From Perognathus longimembris pacificus (lineage: Eukaryota > Chordata > Mammalia > Rodentia > Heteromyidae): a stretch of 64,000 nucleotides of DNA. The position numbers were made by a program, and so were the translations under genes. Shown here piece after piece: positions 1-10,720 of the stretch. The stretch lies in the NCBI RefSeq assembly GCF_023159225.1, contig NC_063172.1, forward strand, positions 34,394,832 through 34,458,831. Direction: 5' to 3'. The notes under the pieces are model-generated. The model was not told where the DNA came from. It worked only from the letters and a program-made list of their open reading frames with translations, and did no database searches. The stretch's first letter is position 1; each line of letters begins with the position of its first letter.

Positions 1-1312
1 TTGTTTCATAGCCATGTGAGAGTTATTAACTTTAAAGAGTTATTAACTGATTTAATCATTTATCTAAAATAGTATCTCATATTTCTTAGATGAGTATAAT
101 TAAGGAGAATAATTTATCAAATTTACCAAAAATTTATAAACATCACCCAGTTAACTAGATGAATGCTATGGTTAAATTATAGTCAACTTAGTTGATGTGG
201 ATTTTTTTTTTCTTTTCCTTCTCCATTGTGCTAGTCTCCTAAAGGTCTTCACTTTTGTTTCCTTGCCCTTTTCTTTACTTCTGTCTCATTTCCCCTAATA
301 CTCTGCCTCCTGTCAGTCAACAGCTCACTCTTAATTCTTCTATTGTTTTCTTTGATTACAATCATGAATAAACCAGTGCCTTAGCAGGCATATTGTAGAG
401 TTTGTATGTCTATCAATAGAATATTTCAGTATTGATCCCATTCATCTATTTGTACCCCCCACCCCCACCCCAGAAGGCTATTTTTCCAACTCAGTAGAAA
501 TTGAAAGCATTAAGTCTCTTGTTAAAGAAGAAATAAGAATTTCAAGGCCAAAAACAGAGCATAAAGCTAGATCATAGAATCCATTTTAATAAGGGATTGT
601 TTGTGACTAAAGAAATTGCACACCCAGAAAATATCCACAACCTTCCTATGTTCTGTCTCTGGAAGTGCCATCCTACTGAAACTTAACTATGGAATTAGCT
701 TTGGCTACTAGAATATGGGCATTCCCGTGGCTGTCTAGGCCTTAGAAGGTATCTGCTACTTCTGTTTGCCCTTTAGTTATTCTGCCACAACCATTTGAAG
801 GTCTTAGTTTTTCTATGGGACCATGGGAAACTCAACCTGTAGTATCTATTAGTCTTAGCTTGAGCCCTTAGCCCTTTCCATATTTGTTAGCAATAGCCAA
901 TAGTCAATAGCATGGTAAAACCAATTAATTGACATTTTGAGCTACTAAGTATACTAAATAAAAACAGAGTTTACTCCCTAGCAGATTCTACCAGGCAAAA
1001 TTGATCTTGTTTGTTGATCCTTTCTAACATCCCTGTGATTAGCTTAGGCCAAATCAAGGATTCATATAAAAACCCTGTATCACACTACCAACCCAGACCC
1101 TCAAGCGCACTCTGAACTCTACACATTCCTGCTTCTCTAGTTCCTTCTTCAACTAGCAATTCCATATCACCAAAATAGAAAGCACTAATAACCTGTGATA
1201 TTTTTGTTTTTGTGATTATGCCTCCTATTTGGTATCCATCTTTACTTTGGGTGCTCAAGGTATGAACTTCCATCAAGTAGTCACTGTGATCTTTCAAAAG
1301 CATTAGCCAGTT
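1..1312. other. unannotated AT-rich sequence
   Basis: I see no gene, RNA or confidently assignable repeat here. There is a T-rich run near 200-215 and a short C-rich run near 455-472. Parts of 600-850 have the texture of an old LTR or DNA-transposon relic, but I could not name a family. Confidence 0.5.
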
Positions 1313-1329
1313 CTCATTATTCCAATTTT

Positions 1330-1556
1330 TTTTTTAATTTTTTTTTTAATTTTTTTTTTTTTTTTGGCCAGTCCTGGGCCTTGGACTCAGAGCCCGAGCA
1401 CTGTCCCTGGCTTCTTCCCGCTCAAGGCTAGCACTCTGCCACTTGAGCCACAGCGCCGCTTCTGGCCGTTTTCTGTATATGTGGTGCTGGGGAATCGAAC
1501 CTAGGGCCTCATGTATCCGAGGCAGGCACTCTTGCCACTAGGCTATATCCCCAGCC
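1330..1556 (-). mobile_element. IDL-Geo-type dimeric SINE, young subfamily
   Basis: On the plus strand this reads as an interrupted poly-T tail (about 1326-1365), then the reverse complement of the right monomer, then the reverse complement of an ID-like tRNA-derived left monomer ending in CCCCAGCCC. The target-site duplication CTCATTATTCCAATTTT is perfect at 1313-1329 and 1557-1573, so the ends are well placed. It differs from the copy at 18962-19171 at only about four positions in the body, so both belong to a young group. The element is non-coding and would have been transcribed by Pol III and mobilised by L1 enzymes. Confidence 0.92.
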
Positions 1557-1859
1557 CTCATTATTCCAATTTTAATACCCTCTTTGACAACATCTGAAAT
1601 TGAAGTGCTTTGGTTTCAGTAAGTGTTCACAAACACCTCTGAGTTAAAAGCTTTGTTCTCGTGGGACTTAAAGAGGTGAGAGAGTTTCTTAGGTCACTGG
1701 AGGTATGCTCTTTGAAGGACCTATAGGATCTGGTAGCTTCCTCCTTCTCATATATTTCCTGTTCCTATGGTGATCAGCTTGCTCTTGATATCTATCGAAA
1801 GGCCAAAGCAATACTGGAATATTGGCTAATACTCAATGTTGGAGTTGAACTAGATTTTT

Positions 1860-2075
1860 TATAATAAATTTTTAATTTTAATTTTTATTGTAAAGGTGAT
1901 TTACAGAGGGGCTACAGTTACATAAATAAAGTAGTGAGTCCATTTCTTGTCAAACTTGTTACCTCCTCTCTCATTTTTCTCCCACCTTCCCTCCTCCTCA
2001 ATTCCCTCCCCCCGACCCCTGCCAGTTGTACAATTGGTTTACAACATATTGTTATGTGTTTCTGTTGCACTGCTT
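1860..2075 (-). mobile_element. terminal L1 3' UTR segment of the composite insertion
   Basis: The reverse complement carries the L1 3' untranslated end seen elsewhere in this window: a pyrimidine-rich stretch at 1975-2020 on the plus strand, then the conserved end and AATAAA at 1884-1889, then an AT-rich tail. It stops being L1-like near 2075. It is probably an older L1 end that lay downstream of the source element and supplied the polyadenylation signal. The inner edge is approximate. Confidence 0.75.
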
Positions 2076-2705
2076 GATCTTTGCTTTGACTTCAGGCAAC
2101 ACATATTGTACTTTATTCTATCAAATAGTAGCTATCAAGCCCAAAGCTGGTTTTCCACAAGAAGCCACTGGGGCCATGGGAGGAAACATTATCTCTCATA
2201 ATTGTTTGCTTAGGATAACAGAGATATCTTAAACTTTCCCCTTCTCTTTTCATAAAGCTAGTTCCTACATTGACATTTTTATTTCATCAGGATGAAATAG
2301 TAATCACAAATGACCTTATTACCTTCTGCAAGTTCATAAGAGAATGTTATGAGAAAGAAGAGAAACACAGTTTGAAATTTCCTTAAAATGAACATGCTGT
2401 GGTCTCTCATGCTTTATCTTCTGAGATCAGAGGATCAATGACCTCTGAAATTTATTTGGAGATTATGACTTGATGAAAACTGATTAAGTGATGAGAGGCA
2501 CGGTTTTGCTATTTTGCTCCACATATTGCAAGTGTAGCAAAAGGCAAGTCTTTCAAAATGGCATAAACAAAGCCATAATGAGATTTTGTTTTGTTCCTAT
2601 GGACTATATTTTATAAAAACAGGCACCAGGAACACCTAGAAGGGAAGAATACATACCACAAAGCACCAGTTATCAGGAGTTGGTAGCCACTCTTTGTCTG
2701 ATTGA
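2076..2705 (-). other. candidate 3'-transduced genomic segment
   Basis: About 630 bp with no similarity that I can see to L1, lying between two L1 3' ends inside one target-site duplication. If the transduction model holds, this is a copy of single-copy sequence from the source L1 locus elsewhere in the genome. It contains no supported gene. Confidence 0.6.
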
Positions 2706-5232
2706 TTTTTTTTTCTTCTTCTTCCTGTCAAAGTGAAGTACAGAGGGGTTACAGTTTCATAAGTAAGGCAAGTACATTTCTTATCCAACTTCTTACCTCC
2801 TCCCTCATTTTCCCATGCCACCCCCTCCCAATTTCTGACTCCTCCCTATGAATTGTAGAGTTGGTTTACAACAAATGGTTTTGTAAGTATTGCTGTTGCA
2901 ATGGTTTTTCTTTTTATCCTTTTTCTCTCAATTTTGGTGTTCCATTTTCCTTTCCTCGTTAAAATACACATATATATGGTATTCAGGGTACTAAGATCAG
3001 TTACAGTGATAGCAGGGTTAAAACCACGGGAAGGAAATATGACAAAAAAAGGTACAGTTTCACATGGCATGTTGAAAATAACTACAACAATGATATATCA
3101 CTTGTTCCCATAACTTGGAGTTCATTTCGCTTAGTGTCATCTTGTGTTCATACTGGCATAGTTATTGAGCAATTGTGATCTTCTGCTGGGTCTATCCTAG
3201 ACATGTACTAATTATTCCCTATAAGGGAAACCATAGAGTCCACGTTTCTCTGGGTCTGGCTCACTTCACTTAATATGATTTTTTCCAAGTCTTTCCATTT
3301 TCCTATGAATGGGGCAGTGTCAGTCTTTCTGAGAGAGGCATAGAATTCCATTGTGTATATGTACCATATTTTCTTGATCCACTCATCTACTGAGGGGCAT
3401 CTGGGTTGGTTCCATATTTTAGCAATGACAAATTGTGCTGTGATGAACATAGTTGTCCTAGTGGCTTTAATGTGGTCTTGCTTGTAATCTTTTGGGTAGA
3501 TGCCCGAAAGTGGGGCTGCTGAGTCTTGGGGAGCTCTATGTTTAGCCTTCCAAGTAACCTCCAGACCGCTTTCCAGAGTGGTTGAACAAGTTCACATTCC
3601 CACCAACAATGTAGTAGGGTTCCCTTTTGGCCACATCCCCTCCAGCATTTGTTATTATTATTTTTCCTGATAATGGACATTCTTACTGGAGTGAGGTAGA
3701 ATCTCGGTGTTGTTTGGATTTGCATTTCTTTTATGGCCATTGATGTAGAGCACATCATGTGTCTCTTGGCCATTCTCATTTCCTCTTCAGAGAAATCTCT
3801 TTGTTGAGGAGGCCATTGGTTCTTTGAGGATTTGTTTTGGAGAAATTTAATTTTTTGAGTTCTACATGTATTTTAGATATTAGACCTTTGTCCATTATAT
3901 GGCCGGTAAAGATCTCCCAATCTGTGGGCTTTCTGTTTAACTGTCAAGCAATGTCCTTTGCCCTGCAGAAGCTCTGCAGTTTGATGCAGTCCCATTTGTC
4001 CAACCTTTCTTTGATTTGTTGCATTTCTGGGCCTTTATTAAGAAAATATCATCCTGTGCCAAGGAGACTGTTTCTCCTATTCCTTCTTAGAGTGTTTTCA
4101 GGGTATCTGCTTTTACCTCGAGGTCTTTGATCCATTTGGAATTGATTTTGGTGAAGGGTGATATATAATGTTCTAGTTTTAGTTTGTTATAGGTGATGAA
4201 CCAATTTTGCCAGCACCATTTGTTGAGGAGGCTGTCTTTCTTCCATCCTATTTTTTTTAGCTCCTTTATCAAAGATTAAGTGGTCTGCAGATTCATTTCT
4301 GGGTCTTTAGTTCTGTTCTTTTGGTCCTCAGACCTTTTCTTGTGCTGATAACAAGCTGTTTTTATTAGTATAGCTTTGTAATAGAGTTTGAAGTTTGGTA
4401 TTGAAATGCCTCCAGCACTATTCTTACTACTTAGGATTTGTTTTGCTATTTGGGGCCTTTTATTGTTCCATATGAATTTCTGGATTGCTTCCTCTATTTC
4501 ATTAAAGAATGGTGTTGGACTATTGATGGGTATTGCATTGAATTTGTAGCTTGCCTTTGGCAATATTGCCCTGTTAGCAATGTTAATCCTCCCAATACAG
4601 GAGCATGGGAGGTTTTTCCATTTCCTTAGTTCTGCCTTCATTTCCTTTGTCAAGTTTTTAAAGTTCTCATCACAGAGGTCTTTGATTTCTTTGGTTAAGG
4701 TTATTCCTAAGTATTTTATGTTTTTTGAGGGTATTGCAAAAGGAGTTGCTTTCCTAATTTCATCCTTGGTCTTCGCATTGTTAGCATATAGAAAAGCAAT
4801 TGATTTTTGAGGATTTAATTTATATCATGCTACTTTGTCAAAGTTTTGGATTAGCTCAAGTAACTTGGGAGTAGAGTCTACGAGGTTCTTTAGATGCAGG
4901 ATCATGTCATCTGCAGAGAGTGAGTTTAACTTCATCTTTTCTTATTTGGATCCCCTTATGTCTACTTCTTGCCTTGTTGCTCTGGCTAGGAATTCTAGTA
5001 CTATGTTGAAGAGGCGAGGAGAGAGCGGACAACCTTGTCTTGCATCTGATTTTAAAGAAAATGCCTTTAACTTTTCACCATTAAATATAATGCTCACTGT
5101 GGGTTTGTCACAGACAGCCTTTACTATATTCAGGAATGTTCCCTGGAATCCTAGTTTCTCCAAAGCTTTTATCATAAATGGGTGCTGCATGTTATCAAAC
5201 ACTTTCTCTGCATCTAAAGAAATAATCAGGTG

Positions 5233-5683
5233 AAGATGATGCTAAGTGAAATGAACTCCATGTTATGGAAATGAGTGTTATATCACTGTTGTAATTACTT
5301 TCAACATGCCATGTGAAACTGTAGCTTATTTTGTTGATGATCCTCTTGTATCCCATTCCTGTGGTTGTCCCCGCGCTATCACTGTATCTCATCTGAGTAC
5401 CCTGGATACTGTATATACTGGTATTAGAACTAGGGAAGTAAAAGAGAATATCAAAATCAAGAGACAAAGGATAAAAAGACAAAGGACTCCATAAACAATA
5501 CTTGCAAAACCATTTGGTGTAAACCAACTGAACAACTAATGGGGGGAAAGGGAAAGGGGGAGGAGGGAGATGGGAATGAGGGAGGAGGTAAAAAGTAGTA
5601 CAAGAAATGTACCCAATGCCTAATGTATGAAATTGTAATCCCGCTGAACATCACTTTGACAATAAATAAGTAATTTTTTTTTA
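5233..5683 (+). mobile_element. nested 5'-truncated L1 3' end
   Basis: A plus-strand L1 3' UTR of about 450 bp interrupts the minus-strand ORF2 remnant. The split reverse transcriptase reading resumes on the far side. A diverged direct repeat marks the insertion: AAAGAAATAATCAGGTG at 5216-5232 and AAAGAAAGAATCCTGTG at 5684-5700, matching at 14 of 17 bases. The element ends in CAATAAATAAGTAA and a short T/A run. It is inverted relative to the host L1, so it can pair with the host's own 3' UTR about 2 kb away. Confidence 0.88.
5541..5574 (+). other. G-rich polypurine tract of L1 3' UTR (G-quadruplex candidate)
   Basis: Several runs of three or more G separated by short A-rich spacers fit the four-G-tract pattern of an intramolecular G-quadruplex. 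The equivalent tract is at 22217-22251 on the plus strand, and as C-rich DNA near 23555-23592, 41840-41875 and 42765-42800. A polypurine tract in the 3' UTR is a known feature of mammalian L1. Confidence 0.6.
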
Positions 5684-6047
5684 AAAGAAAGAATCCTGTG
5701 ATTCTTGACCTTGCTCCTGTTGATGTGGTGGATTACATTAATTGACTTGCATATATTGAACCAGCTTTGCATCCATGGAATTAATCCAGTTTCATCATAG
5801 TGTATGATTTTTTTGATGACTTGTTGAATTTGGTTGGCCAGAATTTTGTTGAGGAGCTTTGCATCGATGTTCATCCAGGAAATGGGTCTATAGTTGAACT
5901 AGATTTTTGTTGTTTCCTCTAACATAGCCATTTAAGACTATCTAAATGCTAATTAACATCATTTTTAGAACACTAACTGTAAGTATGATACTGTACAGTA
6001 AATATATACAATATTCTCATCTACAAGATACAATTTTATACTTTTTG

Positions 6048-6261
6048 TTTATTTGTTTGTTGAATTAGGGCCTTGTCTTTGTCCCTGGAATGTTTTTGCT
6101 CTGCCACTTTGAGCCACAGCTCCACTACTGGCTTTCTGGTGGTTATTTGGAGATAAGAGTCTTATGGAATTTCCTGTCCAGGCTGGCTTTGAACTGTGAT
6201 GCTCAGATTTCAGACTCCTGAGTAGCCAGGATTATAGTCATGTAACACCAGCACCTGGCTG
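6048..6261 (-). mobile_element. 7SL-type plus Geo-type dimeric SINE
   Basis: The reverse complement begins with a 7SL/B1-like left half (about 6150-6261, with the GTAATCC and CTACTCAGGAG motifs of 7SL-derived SINEs) and continues into the right monomer also found in IDL-Geo (about 6060-6140). Imperfect target-site duplication: AATTTTATACTTTTTG at 6032-6047 and AATTTTTTACTTTTTG at 6262-6277 (15 of 16). Confidence 0.8.
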
Positions 6262-6289
6262 AATTTTTTACTTTTTGGTGAATACCTTC

Positions 6290-6900
6290 TGTATCCCTGG
6301 TACCAATCATCCATTCTCTGCCTTTATGTGTCTATCTTAGCTCAATTTTATACATATGTAAATATTTATCATTATACATATTTATCATTTGTATTTCATT
6401 GTCTGGCTTATAAGGCTATGTCCTTCAGATTCACCAGTGTTGCCAAACATGATAGGATATCCTTCCTTTACTAGGGTAAATAATATTCCATCATATCTAA
6501 ACTATATTTTCTTTCTCATTCTTTAGATGTACCTTTAGAGTGCTTCCTTGACTTAGCTATTGTTCATCAAGCTGCAATGAATACTGGTTATCAGGTATCT
6601 CTAATCACATCATATCTTGACACTCTGGTTTCAATTATTTTGAATGTGTATCTGAAAGTGTGATTGCTACATTCTATGGTAGTTCTACTTCTAACTTCTT
6701 GAGGACATTCTATAATGTTTCCATAGTGGTTTCATATTCTTCTTGCATATCAACAGTAGATAAGAGTTTCAATTTCACTATGTTTTTTCTAACATTTGTT
6801 GTCTTCTTTTGACAACATGTATGAGATCACATGTATGAGATGGTAGTTTTGGTTTACATTCTGTGATGATTAGAGATATTGGTCTTCTTTAAAAATAATG
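6290..6900 (-). mobile_element. ancient L1 (L1M-type) relic
   Basis: The plus strand reads like the reverse complement of an old mammalian L1 ORF2 end and 3' region. The landmarks are an AATATTCCAT block, a CTGCAATGAATA block and a TGTTTTTTCTAAC block, in the expected order but highly diverged. No target-site duplication is recognisable. Edges are approximate. Confidence 0.6.
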
Positions 6901-7254
6901 GTGAACTATTGCACATCTAATATATTGGAAATTTAATCCGTGATTAGAAAATTCAGAAAAAATAAGGGGGAAAATAGGCAATAGTGAGTCCACTGTACTG
7001 AATTCATATCTTCAGCTTTTATGTAATCTGGAATTCTGAGGCTAGAGATGTTGTGTTTCATTCCAAATTATATGTCCCATAGAAAGAGGATATTGCATTA
7101 TAACTTATGGTCAAATTATTTAGATACAATAGTATATTTTAAAGTTCTAAATTTTCTCTTAAAGCCAAATTATTCTCTCTGTCAAATTTCCACATTTTAG
7201 TTTATTTCTATTTTATTTTAACATTGTCTCCTTCGAATACTTGATTGGTTACAA

Positions 7255-7295
<41 letters not shown>

Positions 7296-8015
7296 AATGG
7301 TACTTTTTTCTTTTGCCTATAAATTCTCCAAAGAAGTCCTTTCATTGTTTTCTGGAATTAAAATCCATGGAGAATATTGAGAATACCTATTTTTTTTTCT
7401 TGTTTTTCCCACAGAACTATATTTTTCCTCTTCAATTGTGGCAGAAGCCTTTATTTTGAATTTAAATTTTCAGTAGCTTGTATTATGGTGTTTATGTCTT
7501 CATATAAATCTACTTTTACACACATTATCCTGGTTATTTGATCTCTTATTTAATATCATTTTCTCATAAGCCTTTACCATAAGTATGACACTATGGATAA
7601 TTTTTTTTCTCGGAAAATTAGTATACTTGATGTCTTATATCATTTTATCTGTCAGACAAGAGAGTCTCAATTGTGTTTTCTGGTATTTAAGCTATTGATC
7701 CAATAAAACTTCATTTAAAATCAATTTTGAGGCAGGTATACTGTATTTGGTGGAGGAAAATAGATGAAGATTAAAATGTGTTCCTTGTCCTAACTAAATT
7801 TATAAATGCTTTTTGTGGTTTGACTCCACGGAGGTAAAAGTACTTGGATTTATTTGTCTTTGAAGAAGAGAAATCTAGTCCAATTTACTTATAGTGTCCA
7901 AAAAAAGGCCCAAATTGTATAATGACACAATATAAACATACATATATTTGGAGAAGTAATAAATATATAAATATAAACAGATGCTTTCCATGAATAGTTT
8001 CAGTGTTTTATGTGG
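6901..8015. other. unannotated AT-rich sequence
   Basis: No gene or repeat that I can name, apart from the poly-T run listed separately. The base composition is strongly AT-rich, with several T-rich runs. Confidence 0.5.
7257..7292. repeat. poly-T run of 36 bp
   Basis: An uninterrupted run of 36 T, much longer than the tails on nearby SINEs, with no SINE or L1 body beside it. It is flanked by a short inverted repeat, ATTGGT at 7244-7249 and ACCAAT at 7293-7298. Confidence 0.9.
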
Positions 8016-8019
8016 AATG

Positions 8020-8200
8020 TGCTTACAAAACTCATTTATAGATCATCCAATGTCATCCTCACCATAGCCCCTGGGTTATATTTTATCTCTCTTTTACAGA
8101 TAAGAAAATGAAACTGAGTTGAGTTGCAAAGTCTAATATCACTTAACAGAAATTTCATGCTTAGTCAAATTTCTGAATGAGATAATGAACTGGGACTTAA
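8020..8200 (-). mobile_element. MIR (ancient tRNA-derived SINE) relic
   Basis: The plus strand shows the reverse-complement MIR core: a CATCCTCACCATAGCCC-like block, then TTTTACAGATAAGAAAATG, then a decayed region corresponding to the internal core. Diverged, with no duplication visible, as expected for a family of this age. Confidence 0.7.
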
Positions 8201-8250
8201 AGCTAAGGGAATACCATTCAAAATCATTGTCTTAGACACTATATATGATT

Positions 8251-8275
8251 GTGTGTGTGTATGTGTATGTGTGTA
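8251..8275. repeat. imperfect TG microsatellite
   Basis: A short (TG)n tract with two A interruptions. Confidence 0.85.
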
Positions 8276-8279
8276 TTAA

Positions 8280-10540
8280 AATCTCATCAAATAGAGAAAT
8301 CAAAAACAATACGAAGAGTCAAAAGAGTTTAGTTCTCAAAAATATAGACTTTAAAAATAAAGGTTAAACTGATCATGAATTATGATTATGTTGTTATGAT
8401 CAATTTTCTACCTTTTTTCTCATTTAAGTAGAGCTTGAATCTTAATTAGGCATTTTAATAAACAAGTTTTGATAAAACTTGACTCAGATGCTAGCCCCAT
8501 ATATGAACTTTTCTAAGGTTGTGATAGCCAATAATCAGTCCTAGAATTAACTAAATCTAGATAAGAGATTTAAATTGCAAATAGTCCTGAAAATTTGCAT
8601 GTAAATAGAAAATCAATTTATGTTTTTAGGAAACTTATTGTACAAAACTACCCAGTACCCAGTCTGAAGTAATTTATTCACAGGAAATAAGCAAGAAAAA
8701 TTTAACCATCTAAGTAACTTTGCTACATAACAATAGCTAGATACTCTCATAAAGCTAATTTTCAAGTTATTTCCTTCAGTTTTAAAATATCAAGTATGTG
8801 TATTTATCTCCAAATATATTTTCTCCCAACAGATAGAACACACATTTATTCTGGAAAGTTAAAAAAAAAAAAAGCTTAAAACAATGTGGAGAGCAATTGT
8901 AACACTCATTAATTACCCTTAGATAACAACTGTTGACATTTTTTCTGATACATGCATTAAACATCTAACATAGTGGAAAAGGCTGGTGTGATGTCATTAG
9001 AAATGGATTAGGAAATTAGATTGCTGCATTAGTATTTTCCACAAAGAAACAATGTGTTTGACGTTTAATTTATATTTATATGACTTATCTTTAGTCAGTT
9101 CATTTCTAAATATTCTCTGATGCTTGAAATATATGTAGTAGTTCAGAGTATCAGTTAAAATCATTTTGCAAAGAACTAAAAAAATAAAATCAGAAGAAAA
9201 TAGGAAGTGAAAAAATTGCAATAGAAAGAACCATTGGTATTTTTTCAACTACAGCATAATACTAAGGAAAAAATAACGTATTTGCTATAAATTGAGGCTA
9301 ATATAAGGATTTCCACACCTCTAACTTAAGACAAAATATGAAATCCCTAAGGAATTTCGGTATAAACAAGAAAGATCTAATTGTTTGCTTTGAAAACTGG
9401 GCACATAGTTTACTTAGCTTAATATTCTTAAATAACAAAGGAGGGATTTGGGGGAGTTGAGTGGGGTGGGGGTAGATTGATGATCCATGGCTTGAGGCAT
9501 GAGAAAAAATCTCAGCCTGGAAAGTGCTGAGTTTAGAGCAGGAATAGATCACTAAGTGGATAATTAATATGGCAAAGACAGGAGCTCTGCCCTTTTACTT
9601 TGGTCTTATTCTCACACTATGAGCATAGCTTATAGCCCTGAGGAAGATTTTTGCTTTAAAAACCATTCTTTCTGATACTTTTGGTCTTTCTGTGGCTTAT
9701 TGAACTAGTCTCTAAAGTTCATGGAGGGTCAACACAGAAGGTATCTTCTCTAAGACTTTAAATAGACATTAAAAGAACAAAGTCAGTTGAAGACTTCACA
9801 GTCTTCTTCAAAGATGTAATCTACAAAGGAGTTTACTTAATGACTTTAAGAGTTTCAATTCATATCTCCTTCCCTCTCAGTAAAAGTTTAATGTTAATCA
9901 AATTTGAACATATAAATTAACAATCTAGATAACCCTAAAGATTAAATCAAATGTTTAAGAGTAGGAGACAGTTTGTGGTAGATTCTTGTGACAGGGTCTT
10001 GATTCTGTCTACACTTTTTCCTGTCTAAATATTTTATTCACAGAATATTCAGTTGGAAAGACTTGATGCAATAATAATCATTAACTAAACAAATGTAATA
10101 GTCCTATGCACAGTGATTTCCAAATTTGCAGTTAATACCAACATATCAGTTTATTTCTTAGATTATTTAAAATGATGTTACATCCTATTTAGTTTTTCGC
10201 TTGTGTGGTCAAGAAGTTAGAAACAGAAACATTATTGATGCACTTTAACAAAACATTTTCTCTATTGGTATGATTGCAATAAATGTAAATAATCATAAAG
10301 ATTGATATATTTCAATAATAGTAAAATGAATTGACTAATGTTTATCAGTTTAATTGGTAAGTTGTTCCTGGAATATACTAGAGCAGTATTATATTATATG
10401 TTTCATAGTCATATCTATAATATGAACATAAACAATGGTAACAACATTTGGGCAATGATTTCCTGATTTTGAAACACAGGATAAATAACTTTCAATTTCC
10501 CATTTTTACTCTGTGTTTGTGTGTGTGCGTTTACACATTT
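8280..10540. other. unannotated, apparently single-copy sequence
   Basis: I see no gene or nameable repeat. The short open frames here (for example near 8782-9552 on the minus strand) have low-complexity translations and no recognisable domain. Confidence 0.5.
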
Positions 10541-10549
10541 GCACATAGA

Positions 10550-10720
10550 TCATGTGGCTTCATTTAAAAGCCGTGACTTCTATAAAATTTAATTACATCT
10601 TTCTGCAGCTTTAAATTGTGAGTAGCTTTAAATCAAGTGTGTCTTCAAAACAGGGGCAGCTTCCATTAAATTTAATTATGTTTCTCTGCCTACTGCATGG
10701 TGGAGGTAGTTCCTAACAGA
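10550..10720. other. candidate conserved noncoding element
   Basis: A non-repetitive stretch holding two similar AT-rich cores, TAAAATTTAATTACATC near 10581 and TTAAATTTAATTATG near 10667, each followed by a T/C-rich stretch with CTGC. Between them AGCTTTAAAT occurs twice. Paired TAATTA cores are the type of site bound by homeodomain proteins. That it is an enhancer is inference only. Confidence 0.3.

Larger units (their letters stand above)
3208..5874 (-). pseudogene. L1 ORF2 remnant (reverse transcriptase to C-terminal Cys-rich region)
   Basis: In a functional L1, ORF2 encodes the endonuclease and reverse transcriptase that carry out target-primed reverse transcription in the nucleus. Here only the part from the reverse transcriptase fingers onward remains, broken into separate frames: 5874-5620 (interrupted by the nested L1), 5202-4942, 4653-4276, 4272-4087, 3779-3387 and 3450-3208. 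Recognisable landmarks are the [12 protein letters not shown] block near 5870, RQGCPLSP near 5020, and the catalytic Ala-Asp-Asp around 4906-4914, where the usual preceding Phe has become Ser. The zinc-knuckle-like C-X3-C-X7-H-X4-C near 3600-3660 is still present. Frameshifts, in-frame stops and the insertion make it non-functional. Confidence 0.9.
1860..5891 (-). mobile_element. composite L1 insertion with probable 3' transduction
   Basis: A perfect 17-bp direct repeat, AGTTGAACTAGATTTTT, lies at 1843-1859 and 5892-5908 and brackets the whole block. Read on the minus strand, the order is: 5'-truncated L1 from inside the reverse transcriptase region (5891) to an L1 3' end near 2706, about 630 bp of non-L1 sequence (2705-2076), a second L1 3' end (2075-1860), an A-rich tail, then the duplication. 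One duplication around two L1 3' ends is what L1 read-through transcription followed by reverse transcription would leave. The inner L1 3' end lacks AATAAA. The outer one has it (reverse complement at 1884-1889). A plus-strand L1 at 5233-5683 was inserted later. Confidence 0.8.
2706..5891 (-). mobile_element. 5'-truncated L1 body
   Basis: On the minus strand it runs from a point within the ORF2 reverse transcriptase domain, through the ORF2 carboxy terminus (stop near 3208), to a 3' UTR ending near 2706. At the 3' end the usual AATAAATAA is replaced by a GAAGAAGAA-like run and a short A tract, so there is no canonical polyadenylation signal. It is interrupted by the nested plus-strand L1 at 5233-5683. 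ORF1 and the endonuclease half of ORF2 are missing, so the element cannot move by itself. Confidence 0.88.

Noticed and set aside
1860..5891. Full-length, potentially active L1
   Set aside because: It starts inside the reverse transcriptase domain, lacks ORF1 and the endonuclease, and is frameshifted and interrupted.
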